From the NCBI RefSeq assembly GCF_014679505.1, contig NZ_CP061474.1, positions 2,428,001 to 2,492,000 of the forward strand: a stretch of DNA of 64,000 nucleotides. The letters run 5' to 3'. Shown in pieces: positions 19,277 through 28,346 of this stretch (position 1 is its first letter; every line of letters begins with the position of its first letter). Origin of the DNA: Geobacillus sp. 46C-IIa (GTDB lineage Bacteria > Bacillota > Bacilli > Bacillales > Anoxybacillaceae). The notes beneath the pieces were generated by a model, which did no database searches, was not told the origin of the DNA, and saw nothing but the letters and a program-made list of their open reading frames with translations. The translations under genes and the position numbers were made by a program.

Positions 19277-19713
19277 CACCGCTCCCCCGCTTTCGGCCGG
19301 TAGACGACGTAGCTCGTCGGCGTTTCGCGAACAAATACTTGCAAACATTTCGGTTTATGCGGCAGCATATCCAAATAGCGCTGAATCGTCTCATAAATCG
19401 TGCGCGCCACCACTTCTGTCGTTGGAAACCGTTTCGGATCGCGGCGGTCAAACCAATCGGTGTGATCATTGAGCAGTGTGTGATCCAATTTTCCGTGAAC
19501 AAGCTTCTTTAACATTTGGAAATTGACTAAAAAGCCGCTCTCATCCAGCTCGTCGCCGGCAACCGTCACATTGACGATGTACGTATGCCCGTGCACGTTG
19601 GCGCAGCTCCCAGCCGCTTCATGCGGAATAAAATGAGCAGCAGCGATGTGCATATCTTTGTTCAGCTCATAGCGGTAAGGATGATCCACCTGCGGGTACA
19701 ATTGATAGATCAT
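19276..19713 (-). CDS. queD: 6-carboxy-5,6,7,8-tetrahydropterin synthase
   Basis: QueD, 145 residues, makes 6-carboxy-tetrahydropterin from dihydroneopterin triphosphate. Zinc-binding histidines are seen in IAAAHFIPH and CANVHGHTYIVNV, with the nearby catalytic Cys in SCANVHGH. LDHTLLND is the conserved active-site segment. The start overlaps the queC stop by one base, and GGGGTGA lies before the ATG. Confidence 0.95.
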   Translation of the reverse strand: MIYQLYPQVDHPYRYELNKDMHIAAAHFIPHEAAGSCANVHGHTYIVNVTVAGDELDESGFLVNFQMLKKLVHGKLDHTLLNDHTDWFDRRDPKRFPTTEVVARTIYETIQRYLDMLPHKPKCLQVFVRETPTSYVVYRPKAGER

Positions 19714-20381
19714 TACGACTTCACCCCCGCTTTTTCCCGCAAATATTCCTCCAACCCGCGCTTGCGCAGCACGCACGCCGGGCACTCGCCGCACCCGTCA
19801 GCGATCACGCCGTTATAGCACGTCAGCGTCTTCGTGCGGACGAATTCAAGCGCCCCAAGCCCATCAGCCAGCTTCCACGTTTCCGCTTTTGTCAGCCACA
19901 TGAGCGGCGTATGAATGACAAACGGATAATCCATCGCCAAATTCAGCGTCACATTCAGTGATTTGATAAAGATGTCGCGGCAATCCGGGTAGCCGCTAAA
20001 ATCCGTTTCACACACTCCGGTGACAAGATGGCGCGCCCCCCGCTGTTTGGCAAGCACCGCAGCGAACGATAAAAACAATAAATTGCGCCCGTCGACAAAC
20101 GTTGTCGGCAACTCGCCTTCCTTTTGTTCAATCGCGATCTCGCCGCGCGTTAAGGCGTTCGGCGCCAATTGCCCAAGAAGCGACATATCAAGCACCGTAT
20201 GGCGGACACCGAGCTCATCGGCGATCGATGCGGCGACGTCGATTTCCCGCCGATGGCGCTGGCCATAATCAAACGTCACCGCCTCCACTTCCGCAAACTG
20301 CTTTTTTGCCCAAAATAAACACGTTGTGCTGTCTTGGCCGCCGCTAAAGACGACAACGGCCTTTTCTTCGTTCATGTTCAT
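19713..20381 (-). CDS. queC: 7-cyano-7-deazaguanine synthase
   Basis: QueC, 222 residues, makes preQ0 from 7-carboxy-7-deazaguanine with ATP and ammonia. The PP-loop [17 protein letters not shown] binds ATP. The zinc site is C-x8-CPAC near the C-terminus ([20 protein letters not shown]). It is the first gene of the queCDEF operon; GGGAGG lies nine bases before the ATG, and the preQ1 riboswitch and its terminator lie directly upstream. Confidence 0.96.
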   Translation of the reverse strand: MNMNEEKAVVVFSGGQDSTTCLFWAKKQFAEVEAVTFDYGQRHRREIDVAASIADELGVRHTVLDMSLLGQLAPNALTRGEIAIEQKEGELPTTFVDGRNLLFLSFAAVLAKQRGARHLVTGVCETDFSGYPDCRDIFIKSLNVTLNLAMDYPFVIHTPLMWLTKAETWKLADGLGALEFVRTKTLTCYNGVIADGCGECPACVLRKRGLEEYLREKAGVKS

Positions 20382-20428
20382 CCTAACTAACCTCCCTCTG
20401 AATCGGCAGAAGAAGAGGTTTCCGAAAC

Positions 20429-20456
20429 AAAAAAGGCCATACCCCTAGGATACAGC
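20429..20456 (-). terminator. Expression-platform terminator of the preQ1 riboswitch
   Basis: GGCTGTATCC pairs with GGGTATGGCC (with G-U pairs) and is followed by TTTTTT, four bases after the aptamer. preQ1 binding is expected to favour this terminator and switch off queCDEF. Confidence 0.82.
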
Positions 20457-20460
20457 CGTC

Positions 20461-20498
20461 CCTAGTTTTTTATAGAGGGTTTTGCTAGAAACCTCTCC
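20461..20498 (-). promoter_or_regulatory. preQ1-I riboswitch aptamer
   Basis: Minus strand GAGAGGTTTCTAGCAAAACC then CTCTATAAAAAACTAG matches the class I preQ1 aptamer: stem AGAGG / CCTCT, the conserved loop and the A-rich tail that forms the pseudoknot. It lies 80 bases upstream of queC, the first gene of preQ1 synthesis. Confidence 0.93.
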
Positions 20499-20551
20499 CG
20501 TACCAACGTACGGAATTTCATTCTTCTGTTTTCTTTTTTACTATAACATAA

Positions 20552-21664
20552 CTACCGCTTTTGTTGTAGTGACTTTTTCACTTTTTCCGCCGCCCATACG
20601 TACACGTACAAGAGCGGAACATAGACGGCGATGACGGAAAACCCGACCTTGGCCGTCCATTGCATCAACCGTTCGATGGCGGTTTTCTCTTCAAAAAACA
20701 ACGTCCCGATAAACAGGCAGGCGAGCAGTACCGGCAGCGATCGGCGCTGTCTGACGGAAAACAGCTGTTTGGCGATGCGCGTCGCTGCCCAAACGGAGAC
20801 GGCAATGATTGGAAACACGACAAGCACATAAATCGAAATGACAATATATTCCATCCGTTCAATAAACGGCACTTCCGGAATTTTCGCGAACGTCAACGTC
20901 GGCCATGTAACATGCTCGATCTGCTCTTTGTTGTAAAAAATGATGGAGATAAACATGACGATCAAATAAATGAACATCGTCAACGCGTTGGCCGCATGCG
21001 CCCACTTTTGCGATGACGGGGCATTTTTTAAAAACGGGTAATACATAAGCAGCATTTCAAACCCTAAATATTGAAGCGCCATATCGCTTGCTGCTTTGAT
21101 GAGCTGTGCAGGCGAATGGTCGAACACCGGCAATAAGTTCCGGTATTGTGCATATTCGAGCGGAAAAAACACCATCGGAAAAATCGTCACGAGCGGGATG
21201 ACAACCCCCCAAAAACATAGGCCGGCGACGACACGAAATCCGCCGGAAACGACGTAGTACGTCAGCACCAAAAAAATGAGACTGAACTGCCACGCTCCCA
21301 TGAGCGGGAACACCCATACTTTAATGATTTCAATGTATGATTGAAGCACCGTAAACGCCGCCAAGGCATAATAAAAAAGCAACCCGGTGCTTAATACCCC
21401 GCCGAACCAGCGCCCGAAATAATGCTCGTGAAGCGACACAATATCGCCGCCGGACGGGGAATAGGCAAGGAGACGATACATCAGCCAAATGAGCGCGTGC
21501 GCGGCCAATCCGGCCAGCAATACAGCCATCCAGGCATCCTGCCCCGCCTCTTTCATCAGCGGCCGCTGAAAGCCCAGCATCCCGACGCCGACTTGGGTTG
21601 CATGAACGATAAAAAAAACGAGAAACGGGGAGATGAGAAATCGTGCATCGACCGCTTGCTTCAT
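20552..21664 (-). CDS. Spore germination protein, GerAB-type (permease subunit)
   Basis: Integral membrane protein of 370 residues with about ten helices, of the GerAB/APC-superfamily group that forms the germinant-binding subunit in the spore inner membrane. Typical stretches are VHATQVGVGMLGFQRPLMKE near the N-terminus, YFGRWFGGVLSTGLLFYYAL, and FPLEYAQYRNLLPVF with the conserved N-L-L-P. It follows the A and C subunit genes, giving the order A-C-B found in gerK-type operons. Germinant unknown. Confidence 0.92.
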   Translation of the reverse strand: MKQAVDARFLISPFLVFFIVHATQVGVGMLGFQRPLMKEAGQDAWMAVLLAGLAAHALIWLMYRLLAYSPSGGDIVSLHEHYFGRWFGGVLSTGLLFYYALAAFTVLQSYIEIIKVWVFPLMGAWQFSLIFLVLTYYVVSGGFRVVAGLCFWGVVIPLVTIFPMVFFPLEYAQYRNLLPVFDHSPAQLIKAASDMALQYLGFEMLLMYYPFLKNAPSSQKWAHAANALTMFIYLIVMFISIIFYNKEQIEHVTWPTLTFAKIPEVPFIERMEYIVISIYVLVVFPIIAVSVWAATRIAKQLFSVRQRRSLPVLLACLFIGTLFFEEKTAIERLMQWTAKVGFSVIAVYVPLLYVYVWAAEKVKKSLQQKR

Positions 21665-21690
21665 CGCTATCCCTCCTCATGATCCCCGTC

Positions 21691-22776
21691 TTATTCACCA
21701 ATTCCCGTATGAATAATGTCCACCGTCACGCGCGGGCGAATGTCTAAATCGGGATATTCGCGATAAAATGATTCGCGGTCCCACTGTCTCGTGACACTGC
21801 GGACAAATTCGCCAATTCCAAGCGGATCAATGCGTTTTTCCTGAAAATAGCGAAACAACCGGCGCATATTCTGTTCCAATTCCTTTTCCATTTTCGTTTT
21901 TACATCATCAAACAAATTGGCCCCCGGCTCATCAAGCCATGACGGATAGTCTTTCACCGAAGCATGAATATGAACAGATACATCCAGCACATGACGATTT
22001 CCATCCCGTTTCCATCGATAAGTCGGCTTCGCCCATAAATTTTGCAGCATCACCCGGTCTTCGCCTTGTTTGCCGCGCTCCCCAACTTTTAACTGATAGA
22101 CGCCGTTTTTCGTTTCCCCCAACAAAATTTTCATCAAAAAAGAATCGCGCAAACTCACATGCCCGACGTATCGGCCGTCGCGAAACAACGCCACCCCTTC
22201 TAACTTGACAAACTCCCCCTTTTTTTCAAAATACGGCAAAAACGGATCGCTCCCCGGGGAAAAATAGCGGTATAAAAACAAGTGCAAATTCGTTTTCGGC
22301 AAGTTCATCGACCGCTCGTTTTGTTCCACAAGATTCGGCAAATACAATGTATCGCTTAACGTCGTTTTTGCCGTGATTTTCAGCAACTCCTTCGCGCTTC
22401 CTTCCGCCACGCCGAGGAACAAATGGCTGCCGACTTTGTTATTGCGCGCAAGGCTGTGCGTAATTTGTTCGATCCCCCGTTCGGCAAACTGCTTTCCGAA
22501 TAAAATGAGCCGCAGCTGTCCTTCCTCGATCGGCAGCGCCGATTTCGACGACAAGCGCGGGATTAAATCGTAGACGGTGGGCGATGAAGTCGTCAACATA
22601 TTCGGCTTTGTCATCGGCCCTTGTTTGAACGTCGGATAGACGGCGGTGCCGACATAGTGGTCATCCTCAAAGTCATAGCCCATCTGTTGAATAATTTGAA
22701 TTTCATCGATCGGCCGCGAACTCGCGCAGCCGCCAAGCAGCAGCAATCCTCCCAAACATGCGAGCCAACGCTTCAT
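21691..22776 (-). CDS. Spore germination lipoprotein, Ger(x)C type
   Basis: Lipoprotein of 361 residues with a signal peptide and lipobox LLLGGC, so it is anchored by a diacylglycerol-modified Cys. The GerAC fold follows: RPIDEIQIIQQMGYDFEDD at the start and the C-terminal domain with MEKELEQNMRRLFRYFQEKR and DIRPRVTVDIIHTG. It is the C subunit of a nutrient receptor. GTG, ATG and ATG codons cluster at the start; AAGGTG is best placed for the ATG at 22776. Confidence 0.92.
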   Translation of the reverse strand: MKRWLACLGGLLLLGGCASSRPIDEIQIIQQMGYDFEDDHYVGTAVYPTFKQGPMTKPNMLTTSSPTVYDLIPRLSSKSALPIEEGQLRLILFGKQFAERGIEQITHSLARNNKVGSHLFLGVAEGSAKELLKITAKTTLSDTLYLPNLVEQNERSMNLPKTNLHLFLYRYFSPGSDPFLPYFEKKGEFVKLEGVALFRDGRYVGHVSLRDSFLMKILLGETKNGVYQLKVGERGKQGEDRVMLQNLWAKPTYRWKRDGNRHVLDVSVHIHASVKDYPSWLDEPGANLFDDVKTKMEKELEQNMRRLFRYFQEKRIDPLGIGEFVRSVTRQWDRESFYREYPDLDIRPRVTVDIIHTGIGE

Positions 22777-22788
22777 CCCCATCACACC

Positions 22789-24306
22789 TTACTCATCAAT
22801 ATCGCGTTTTTGCTTCGCATCCTCCGGGTCATAACGAAACCGCGACTGCGGGCGGAGAAACGTCGGCCGCTCCGCTGTTGCACTGTACGGCGAGCGGACG
22901 AACGTATCGCGGAAGTTGCGCACGCGCAACGGATAAAACGGCACTAAATACGGATAGCCAAACGACTGCAGCCGCCCTAAATGAATGAACAATCCGCAGA
23001 CCGCGAAGGCGATGCCAATCCCGCCCCAACATGCGGCAAACAAAATAAATGGGAACCGGATAAACCGAATCGTGTTTGACATTTTAAAAATCGGCGTCGT
23101 AAACGAGGCGAGCGCCGCCAAAGCGACGACGATAAGCAAAATCGTGCTTGTCAGCCCGGCATCTACGGTCGCCTGCCCGATCACAATCCCGCCGACGATC
23201 CCGAGCGTCTGCGCGACTTTCGTCGGCAGCCGCGCCCCGGCTTCGCGCAACAGTTCAATCGTGATCTCTAAAAACAACACTTCGAGCACCGGCGGAAACG
23301 GGACGTTCGAACGCGAATAAATGATCGGGCCAAGCAAGTCTTCCGGGATCATTTCATAATGATACGTCAACACCGCGACATAAACCGGCGACGCCAAGAC
23401 GGAAAACATAACGCCAAAAAAGCGGATGAGCCGGAAAAACGAGCCGAGCACCCACGGCAAATAATAGTCTTCCGGTGAAGTAAAAAAATCAAAAAACGTA
23501 GACGGGCCGATGACCGCATACGGTGAACCGTCGCAAAACACAGCGACTTGCCCCGATACGAGCGCATAAACAGCGCGGTCGATCCGCTCGGTCGAGACAA
23601 AGAGCGGAAACGGCGTTCGTGAATTGTCAGCGATCAGCTGGTCGATGATCGCATTATCAAACACAACGTCAAAATGAATGGCTTCAATCCGCTGCGTCAC
23701 CGTTTGGATCGTTTCCGGATTCGCTACGCCGTCAATATATGCGATCACGACTTTCGTTTTCGACATCGAGCCGATCATCATTTCACGAAACACAAGATTC
23801 GGCGTTGCGATTTGCCGGCGGATGAGATGCAAGTTCGTGCCGACGTTTTCGACAAACCCGACTTTCGGTCCGACGACGCTAAATTCGTTTTCTGAATCGT
23901 TGTTTTCCCGCAGCCCTAGGTTTTCGTTCGCCGCGCTGATGAGCGCCGCCTTGCCCGGCTGTTCCCGAAAGCTGACAGCAACAAATCCTTTCAGTACTTT
24001 TTCTTCGATCAATGCCGCGTCCTCGCTCACTTCGATGCGCTGAATCGGCACGATTTGCTGCAAATCTTCCAACTGCACATTCGGATGGCGGGAAAGATCC
24101 TTTTGCAGATGACAAAGGATATGTTCCTGCAGCACTTTCGGGTCGACGAGCGAATCAAAATAGTAAATCGACAGCTCCTTGTCCCCAACCGCAAACGACA
24201 CTTCGACAAAATCGCTGGACCGCCGGAGCTTTTCCCATAATTGCGGCATCGTTGGCTGCGGAGAACGCTTTTTCTTTTTAAAAAATGATAAAAAGCCCAC
24301 GGCCAT
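22789..24306 (-). CDS. Spore germination protein, GerAA-type
   Basis: A subunit of a nutrient germinant receptor, 505 residues. A cytoplasmic N-terminal domain (about 1-260) contains VVIAYIDGVANPETI and LIADNSRTPFPLF. About five membrane helices follow, with the signature FCDGSPYAVIGPSTFFDFFT and the motif FPPVLEVLFLEITIELLREA. It is the first gene of a three-gene operon (A, C, B) with tight spacing. The ATG follows GGAAAGGCGAGGGG. Its divergent neighbour is a chemoreceptor gene. Confidence 0.94.
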   Translation of the reverse strand: MAVGFLSFFKKKKRSPQPTMPQLWEKLRRSSDFVEVSFAVGDKELSIYYFDSLVDPKVLQEHILCHLQKDLSRHPNVQLEDLQQIVPIQRIEVSEDAALIEEKVLKGFVAVSFREQPGKAALISAANENLGLRENNDSENEFSVVGPKVGFVENVGTNLHLIRRQIATPNLVFREMMIGSMSKTKVVIAYIDGVANPETIQTVTQRIEAIHFDVVFDNAIIDQLIADNSRTPFPLFVSTERIDRAVYALVSGQVAVFCDGSPYAVIGPSTFFDFFTSPEDYYLPWVLGSFFRLIRFFGVMFSVLASPVYVAVLTYHYEMIPEDLLGPIIYSRSNVPFPPVLEVLFLEITIELLREAGARLPTKVAQTLGIVGGIVIGQATVDAGLTSTILLIVVALAALASFTTPIFKMSNTIRFIRFPFILFAACWGGIGIAFAVCGLFIHLGRLQSFGYPYLVPFYPLRVRNFRDTFVRSPYSATAERPTFLRPQSRFRYDPEDAKQKRDIDE

Positions 24307-24377
24307 CCCCTCGCCTTTCCGTTTACGGCATAGTCTTCCAATAGAAGGGCATTTTTATGCATCCCTCGCATTCCCTA

Positions 24378-24406
24378 TTGATTCGACAGAATATTGTATA
24401 TATTAT
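24378..24406 (+). promoter_or_regulatory. Candidate SigA promoter of the second chemoreceptor gene
   Basis: TTGATT, 17 bases, TATTAT, ending 37 bases before the ATG at 24443. Confidence 0.55.
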
Positions 24407-24442
24407 TGTGAATAGACAAAAAAATAAAAAGGAGAATCGTAA

Positions 24443-26053
24443 ATGAGTGAGCTGACGAAACGGCGCCGGGCGAGACAGGCGTTGAAAAAAGTGACGGAAA
24501 CGGCGGAAGCGCTGCGGCGGTCGCTCGACCGAACGCGTCCGCTTGATGAACAGCTCGACCGCATCCGCGCATTTTTAGACGACCGCCTTGGCCATGATGA
24601 ATATTTTGTCATTGTTGATGAAAACGGATACGGACTTGTCCATACCAACCGCCTCCGTGAAGGCCGTCTGTTTGCCGACCCGGTCGGGCTTGCAGCTGCC
24701 CAGACGAACGAACCGCTGCTGCAAATGTATGAACGCGACACAGGTGAGGTGTTAATCGATGCCAGCTGCCCGCTTTGGACAGATCCGGGTGGAAAGCGGC
24801 TCAACTTGCGGATGGGTCGGCTTATGCACCGCCCCTATTTGCAATGGGTGTTGGCAAGCATCGCCATCGCGCCGGCAGCTGTTAGTCTAGCAGCCGCCCT
24901 CATGGGTGCATCGCCCGTTTTTGCCGCGCTGCTTGCCGCCGCGGCCGGACTTGGGCTCAGCGCCATCTGGCATCAAACGCTTGCTGCCCAGCTGCGCCAT
25001 TGGTACAGCGTCGCCCGCACCGTCTCGTCCGGCCAGCTGCAGACGGAAGTCGAGACGGCCAAAAAACGGGACGAATTCCATCAAATCGCCTACGAAATCA
25101 ATAAAATGATTCTTGGCATCCGCACGATCATTGACGGATTGGCGAAAGCAGCGAAAACGGTGCACGATGTCAGCCAGGAGCAGCAGACAGAGGTGCGGCG
25201 CTTGTCTGAGTCGTTTGACGAAATCGCCACCGCGGTCGAAACGTTCCGCGAAGGGACAAAACAACAAACAGCGGCGGTTGAACAAGCGGATGAAGTCATT
25301 CAAAAAATGGTAGAACGCGTGCAGCTTATGCGCACCGCGGTCGAGCGCGTCGTGAGTCAAGCAGGCGAGGCATGGTCGTCAGCGTCCGAGGGCATTCGCC
25401 TGATGGATGAAACGAAAGCGAACATGGACGCCATGCAGCAAGGCATCAGCGAGACGACCGCTCTCATTGACAAAGCAGCAAAAGAGGCGGGGCGCGTTCA
25501 TGAAATGATTGCCGCCATTCGCACGATCGCCAAGCAGACGAACTTGCTTGCCTTAAACGCTTCGATTGAGGCGGCGCGCGCCGGTGAGGCGGGCCGCGGC
25601 TTTTCGATCGTCGCCCAAGAAGTGCGGACGCTCGCCGAAGATACGAACACCTTCGCCGCCAAAATTTTCACCTCGCTCGACGCCATGACAAATGCGCTCG
25701 AAGCAGCCGTACGGGCGGTGCAAGGAAGCGGCCGCCACGTCGAAAAAACGAAAGACTCCCTTTGGCAAACAGGGGAGACGTTTTCCTCATTCGGTAATAT
25801 GTTCACCCAGCTAAACGATCTGCTTCAACAAAACGAAGAGTACGTCAACACCATCACTGCCGACGGTGAACAGCTGAGCACATTGATAGGCGGCGTGCGC
25901 ACCGTCGCTTCCGATTTTTCCGACATGGTGCAAGAAACGGCAGCAGGGCTTGAGCGGCAAACGCTCGCCCTTCACGAACTGGCCGGTGAAGCGGATGCGT
26001 TGGCCGCGGCGGCGCGCGATTTGGAAACGATGATCGCCCGCTTTCGCTCATGA
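24443..26053 (+). CDS. Chemotaxis receptor with cytoplasmic N-terminal sensor and membrane hairpin
   Basis: Receptor-like protein of 536 residues. Unlike usual chemoreceptors it has no N-terminal membrane helix: residues 1-130 are charged and contain a PAS/Cache-like stretch ([20 protein letters not shown]), then two close helices (about 134-154 and 158-176) form a hairpin, and the rest is a cytoplasmic signalling domain with [20 protein letters not shown]. This places the sensor inside the cell. AAGGAG precedes the ATG. The second half is a long coiled coil typical of methyl-accepting proteins. Ligand unknown. Confidence 0.9.
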   Translation: MSELTKRRRARQALKKVTETAEALRRSLDRTRPLDEQLDRIRAFLDDRLGHDEYFVIVDENGYGLVHTNRLREGRLFADPVGLAAAQTNEPLLQMYERDTGEVLIDASCPLWTDPGGKRLNLRMGRLMHRPYLQWVLASIAIAPAAVSLAAALMGASPVFAALLAAAAGLGLSAIWHQTLAAQLRHWYSVARTVSSGQLQTEVETAKKRDEFHQIAYEINKMILGIRTIIDGLAKAAKTVHDVSQEQQTEVRRLSESFDEIATAVETFREGTKQQTAAVEQADEVIQKMVERVQLMRTAVERVVSQAGEAWSSASEGIRLMDETKANMDAMQQGISETTALIDKAAKEAGRVHEMIAAIRTIAKQTNLLALNASIEAARAGEAGRGFSIVAQEVRTLAEDTNTFAAKIFTSLDAMTNALEAAVRAVQGSGRHVEKTKDSLWQTGETFSSFGNMFTQLNDLLQQNEEYVNTITADGEQLSTLIGGVRTVASDFSDMVQETAAGLERQTLALHELAGEADALAAAARDLETMIARFRS

Positions 26054-26171
26054 CAGCGATGCGGGAGGGTGCCCTCCACGCCCCAACCTCTTGCCATCAA
26101 AAAAGCGGGGTGAAAAAATCAAGCCCTTTCCCCTCCCGCCCGTAAACAGCGCGGAAGAGGAAAGGGTTCGT

Positions 26172-27212
26172 TTATTGGCGCGGCAGCCGTCGGCGCCAAA
26201 GAAGCCATAACAAGATGAGACTGGTGTAGCCAAACAGCGGATAAATAAACGACAGCAACTCCCCGTAACGAAACGGGCTCACGGCCGCAAACAGCGCGAC
26301 AAGCAACATAGCGAGCCATTTTCCACGGAGCGGCACCCAAACACGCACTTGGCGCTCGAGTCCGAATAGCCCGCCGATAATGGACGTAAAAATTTCCCCA
26401 TAAATGACAAGGACATAAAACCAGTACAAAACGGCAAAAAACGTATGGACGACCTCCGCCATCGGAATATCATATCCGTTCTTGTGCGGAAACGACAACA
26501 GCACCGTATGGTTTACCAACAACAAAATCGTCAGCACGGTTCCGCCCAACAACGCCCCCCTCTTCACCACCCGTTCGTTTGTTGCCTCATGGGCGAGGGG
26601 AACGAGTACAGCTTGAGCCATGGCCAAATTAAACGCTGCATACGAAAACGGCGACAGCACCGCTTTCAGCGAATAATCCGCCGCTGCCATGTCCGGCCGG
26701 CACAGCTCCCCGGCCATCATCGTCTTAACGAAAGCGATCGCGCTAAACAACACCATCATCGGCACCACAAACACGTTAATGCCAAATAGCCCTTTGCGAT
26801 CAAACAACATAATGATAAGCGCCAAGATGAGTGTCAGCACAACTCCTGCCTGCCGCGTCCAACCAAGCTGCTCCTCAAACACCGCCCCCGCCCCGGCGAT
26901 CATCACCGCCGTCACCCCAGCGATCATCGCGGTCATGACGAGCGTCACGAACGGGCTTATCATTTTCCCGAATAAATACCGGTTCAACTCATCGTATGAC
27001 GACGCCCCGATGCGGCGCGCCATCACCATAAGGCGCGCCCCACCCCATGTAAACAAAAAGCCGCTCACGGCTACGCCGGCCGTTCCTGCTGCCCCATACT
27101 GAGTAAAAAATTCGATAATTTCTCTTCCAGTCGCAAATCCCGCACCAACGACTGTGCCAATATAGACAGCGGCGATTTGCCACGCCTCTCCCCATTCCTT
27201 TCCGTTCATCAT
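26172..27212 (-). CDS. ykvI: YkvI-type membrane transporter
   Basis: Hydrophobic protein of 346 residues with about ten membrane helices, resembling B. subtilis YkvI of the LeuT/APC-like transporter group. The conserved N-terminal segment is AAVYIGTVVGAGFATGREII, followed by FFTQYG. Substrate unknown. AGGAG lies seven bases before two consecutive ATG codons. The gene is single; no clear terminator is seen in the 118 bases that separate it from the convergent chemoreceptor gene. Confidence 0.85.
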   Translation of the reverse strand: MMNGKEWGEAWQIAAVYIGTVVGAGFATGREIIEFFTQYGAAGTAGVAVSGFLFTWGGARLMVMARRIGASSYDELNRYLFGKMISPFVTLVMTAMIAGVTAVMIAGAGAVFEEQLGWTRQAGVVLTLILALIIMLFDRKGLFGINVFVVPMMVLFSAIAFVKTMMAGELCRPDMAAADYSLKAVLSPFSYAAFNLAMAQAVLVPLAHEATNERVVKRGALLGGTVLTILLLVNHTVLLSFPHKNGYDIPMAEVVHTFFAVLYWFYVLVIYGEIFTSIIGGLFGLERQVRVWVPLRGKWLAMLLVALFAAVSPFRYGELLSFIYPLFGYTSLILLWLLWRRRLPRQ

Positions 27213-27291
27213 CTTCCATCTCCTTCTTCCCCCTGTCCGCTGTTTATTTCCATATATATGTCTGACGTGGACAAGAAAGACGAAATGGAAG

Positions 27292-27323
27292 AAAAAAGGA
27301 TGCCTTTCTTTGGCATCCTTTTA
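27292..27323 (-). terminator. Terminator of the FixH-like gene
   Basis: AAAAGGATGCC / GGCATCCTTTT directly after the stop codon at 27324. Confidence 0.85.
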
Positions 27324-28067
27324 TTAATGGGCGGTTACTTGTTCCACTTGATGTTCATGCAGCCCGCTCGCTTCGACATGCACTTTGACCGAGTACGTCC
27401 CTTGGTTTGCAAACGTAGCAACGGCCTCATACTGACCGTTTCTCTTTTCTTTCGCATCGATAAATTGATGCTTGTTGTCCGCCTGCCAAATTTCAAAACG
27501 AACGGTGGCGTCTGTCATCGGCTTTCCGTCTTTCGTGATGCGAACCCCTAACGCCACTGGTTTTCCCGCTTCGAACGAATGAGAAGATAACGACATGGAA
27601 ACACCGCTGCCATGATGATGGCCTTCTTCCTTGTTCTCTTGACCATCCGAGCTCACACCTTCAGCTGCGGCCTGTTCCGGATTCCCAACTATGACATCTT
27701 GTTTCGGCATATTATGCATATCGCGTGCGGTTACATGGGCGACAACCGAATACGTTCCCGCTTCTTTGAACGTTTTCGTCACCGAATAGCGTCCATTTCC
27801 ATCATGCTTCGCTTCAAGCATTTGCCGGTCGCCATCGCCATGCTTCCATACTTCAAATTTCACTTCGCTTGCATCATCGACGTTTTCGCCGCCATAGATC
27901 ACGACACAGGCGAGCTTCGTCGGCTTGTCCACATCGATATGATCGGGCACATCCATTTTCACTTCAAGCATCGCCGGCGTTTCCGCTTGTTCGTTGTTGT
28001 TCGAGCAAGCGGCGATGACGATGCCAGCGAGCATGGCGATCATCGCTAAAAACAAATGTCTTCTCAT
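27324..28067 (-). CDS. FixH/YtkA-like lipoprotein with two repeated domains
   Basis: Exported lipoprotein of 247 residues with lipobox VIAAC. Two copies of a YtkA/FixH-like beta-sandwich domain are visible: copy one around VKFEVWKHGDGDRQMLEAKH then GRYSVTKTFKEAGTYSVVAH, and copy two around VRFEIWQADNKHQFIDAKEK then GQYEAVATFANQGTYSVKVH. They are joined by a charged linker containing KEEGHHHG. Related proteins are found near copper and cytochrome oxidase genes; the histidines may bind metal, but there is no direct evidence of function here. Confidence 0.85.
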   Translation of the reverse strand: MRRHLFLAMIAMLAGIVIAACSNNNEQAETPAMLEVKMDVPDHIDVDKPTKLACVVIYGGENVDDASEVKFEVWKHGDGDRQMLEAKHDGNGRYSVTKTFKEAGTYSVVAHVTARDMHNMPKQDVIVGNPEQAAAEGVSSDGQENKEEGHHHGSGVSMSLSSHSFEAGKPVALGVRITKDGKPMTDATVRFEIWQADNKHQFIDAKEKRNGQYEAVATFANQGTYSVKVHVEASGLHEHQVEQVTAH

Positions 28068-28261
28068 CTCTTTATCTGTCTCCTTTTTTCCTCATCTTTA
28101 TAACAGATCGTTTCCGACCGCCCCGCTGCAAACGCCAGCCGCAGGCGTTTTCGGCCTTTTTTCTGTTTTTCACTTTATCATAGTTTTCTCGCACCTACAT
28201 TAGTATTCACCATTTTTTCAAAAAGATTTCATCCTTATAACAATTTTTTTGTAAAAAACAC

Positions 28262-28290
28262 TTGAAAGTCAAAAAAGGTCAAAGTATAAT
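28262..28290 (+). promoter_or_regulatory. SigA promoter of clpE
   Basis: TTGAAA, 17-base spacer, TATAAT. The first CtsR box fills most of the -35 to spacer region. Confidence 0.88.
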
Positions 28291-28317
28291 AAAGTCAGAA
28301 GGTCAAAGAAAGTCAAA
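28267..28317 (+). promoter_or_regulatory. Two CtsR operators in front of clpE
   Basis: Box 1, AGTCAAAAAAGGTCAAA (28267-28283), covers the promoter spacer. Box 2, GGTCAAAGAAAGTCAAA (28301-28317), lies at or just after the expected transcription start. Both match the tandem heptad RGTCAAA-N3-RGTCAAA bound by the heat-shock repressor CtsR. A further GTCAA follows. Confidence 0.92.
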
Positions 28318-28346
28318 GTCAAGGTACGGAAAAGGAGGTATGCCTT

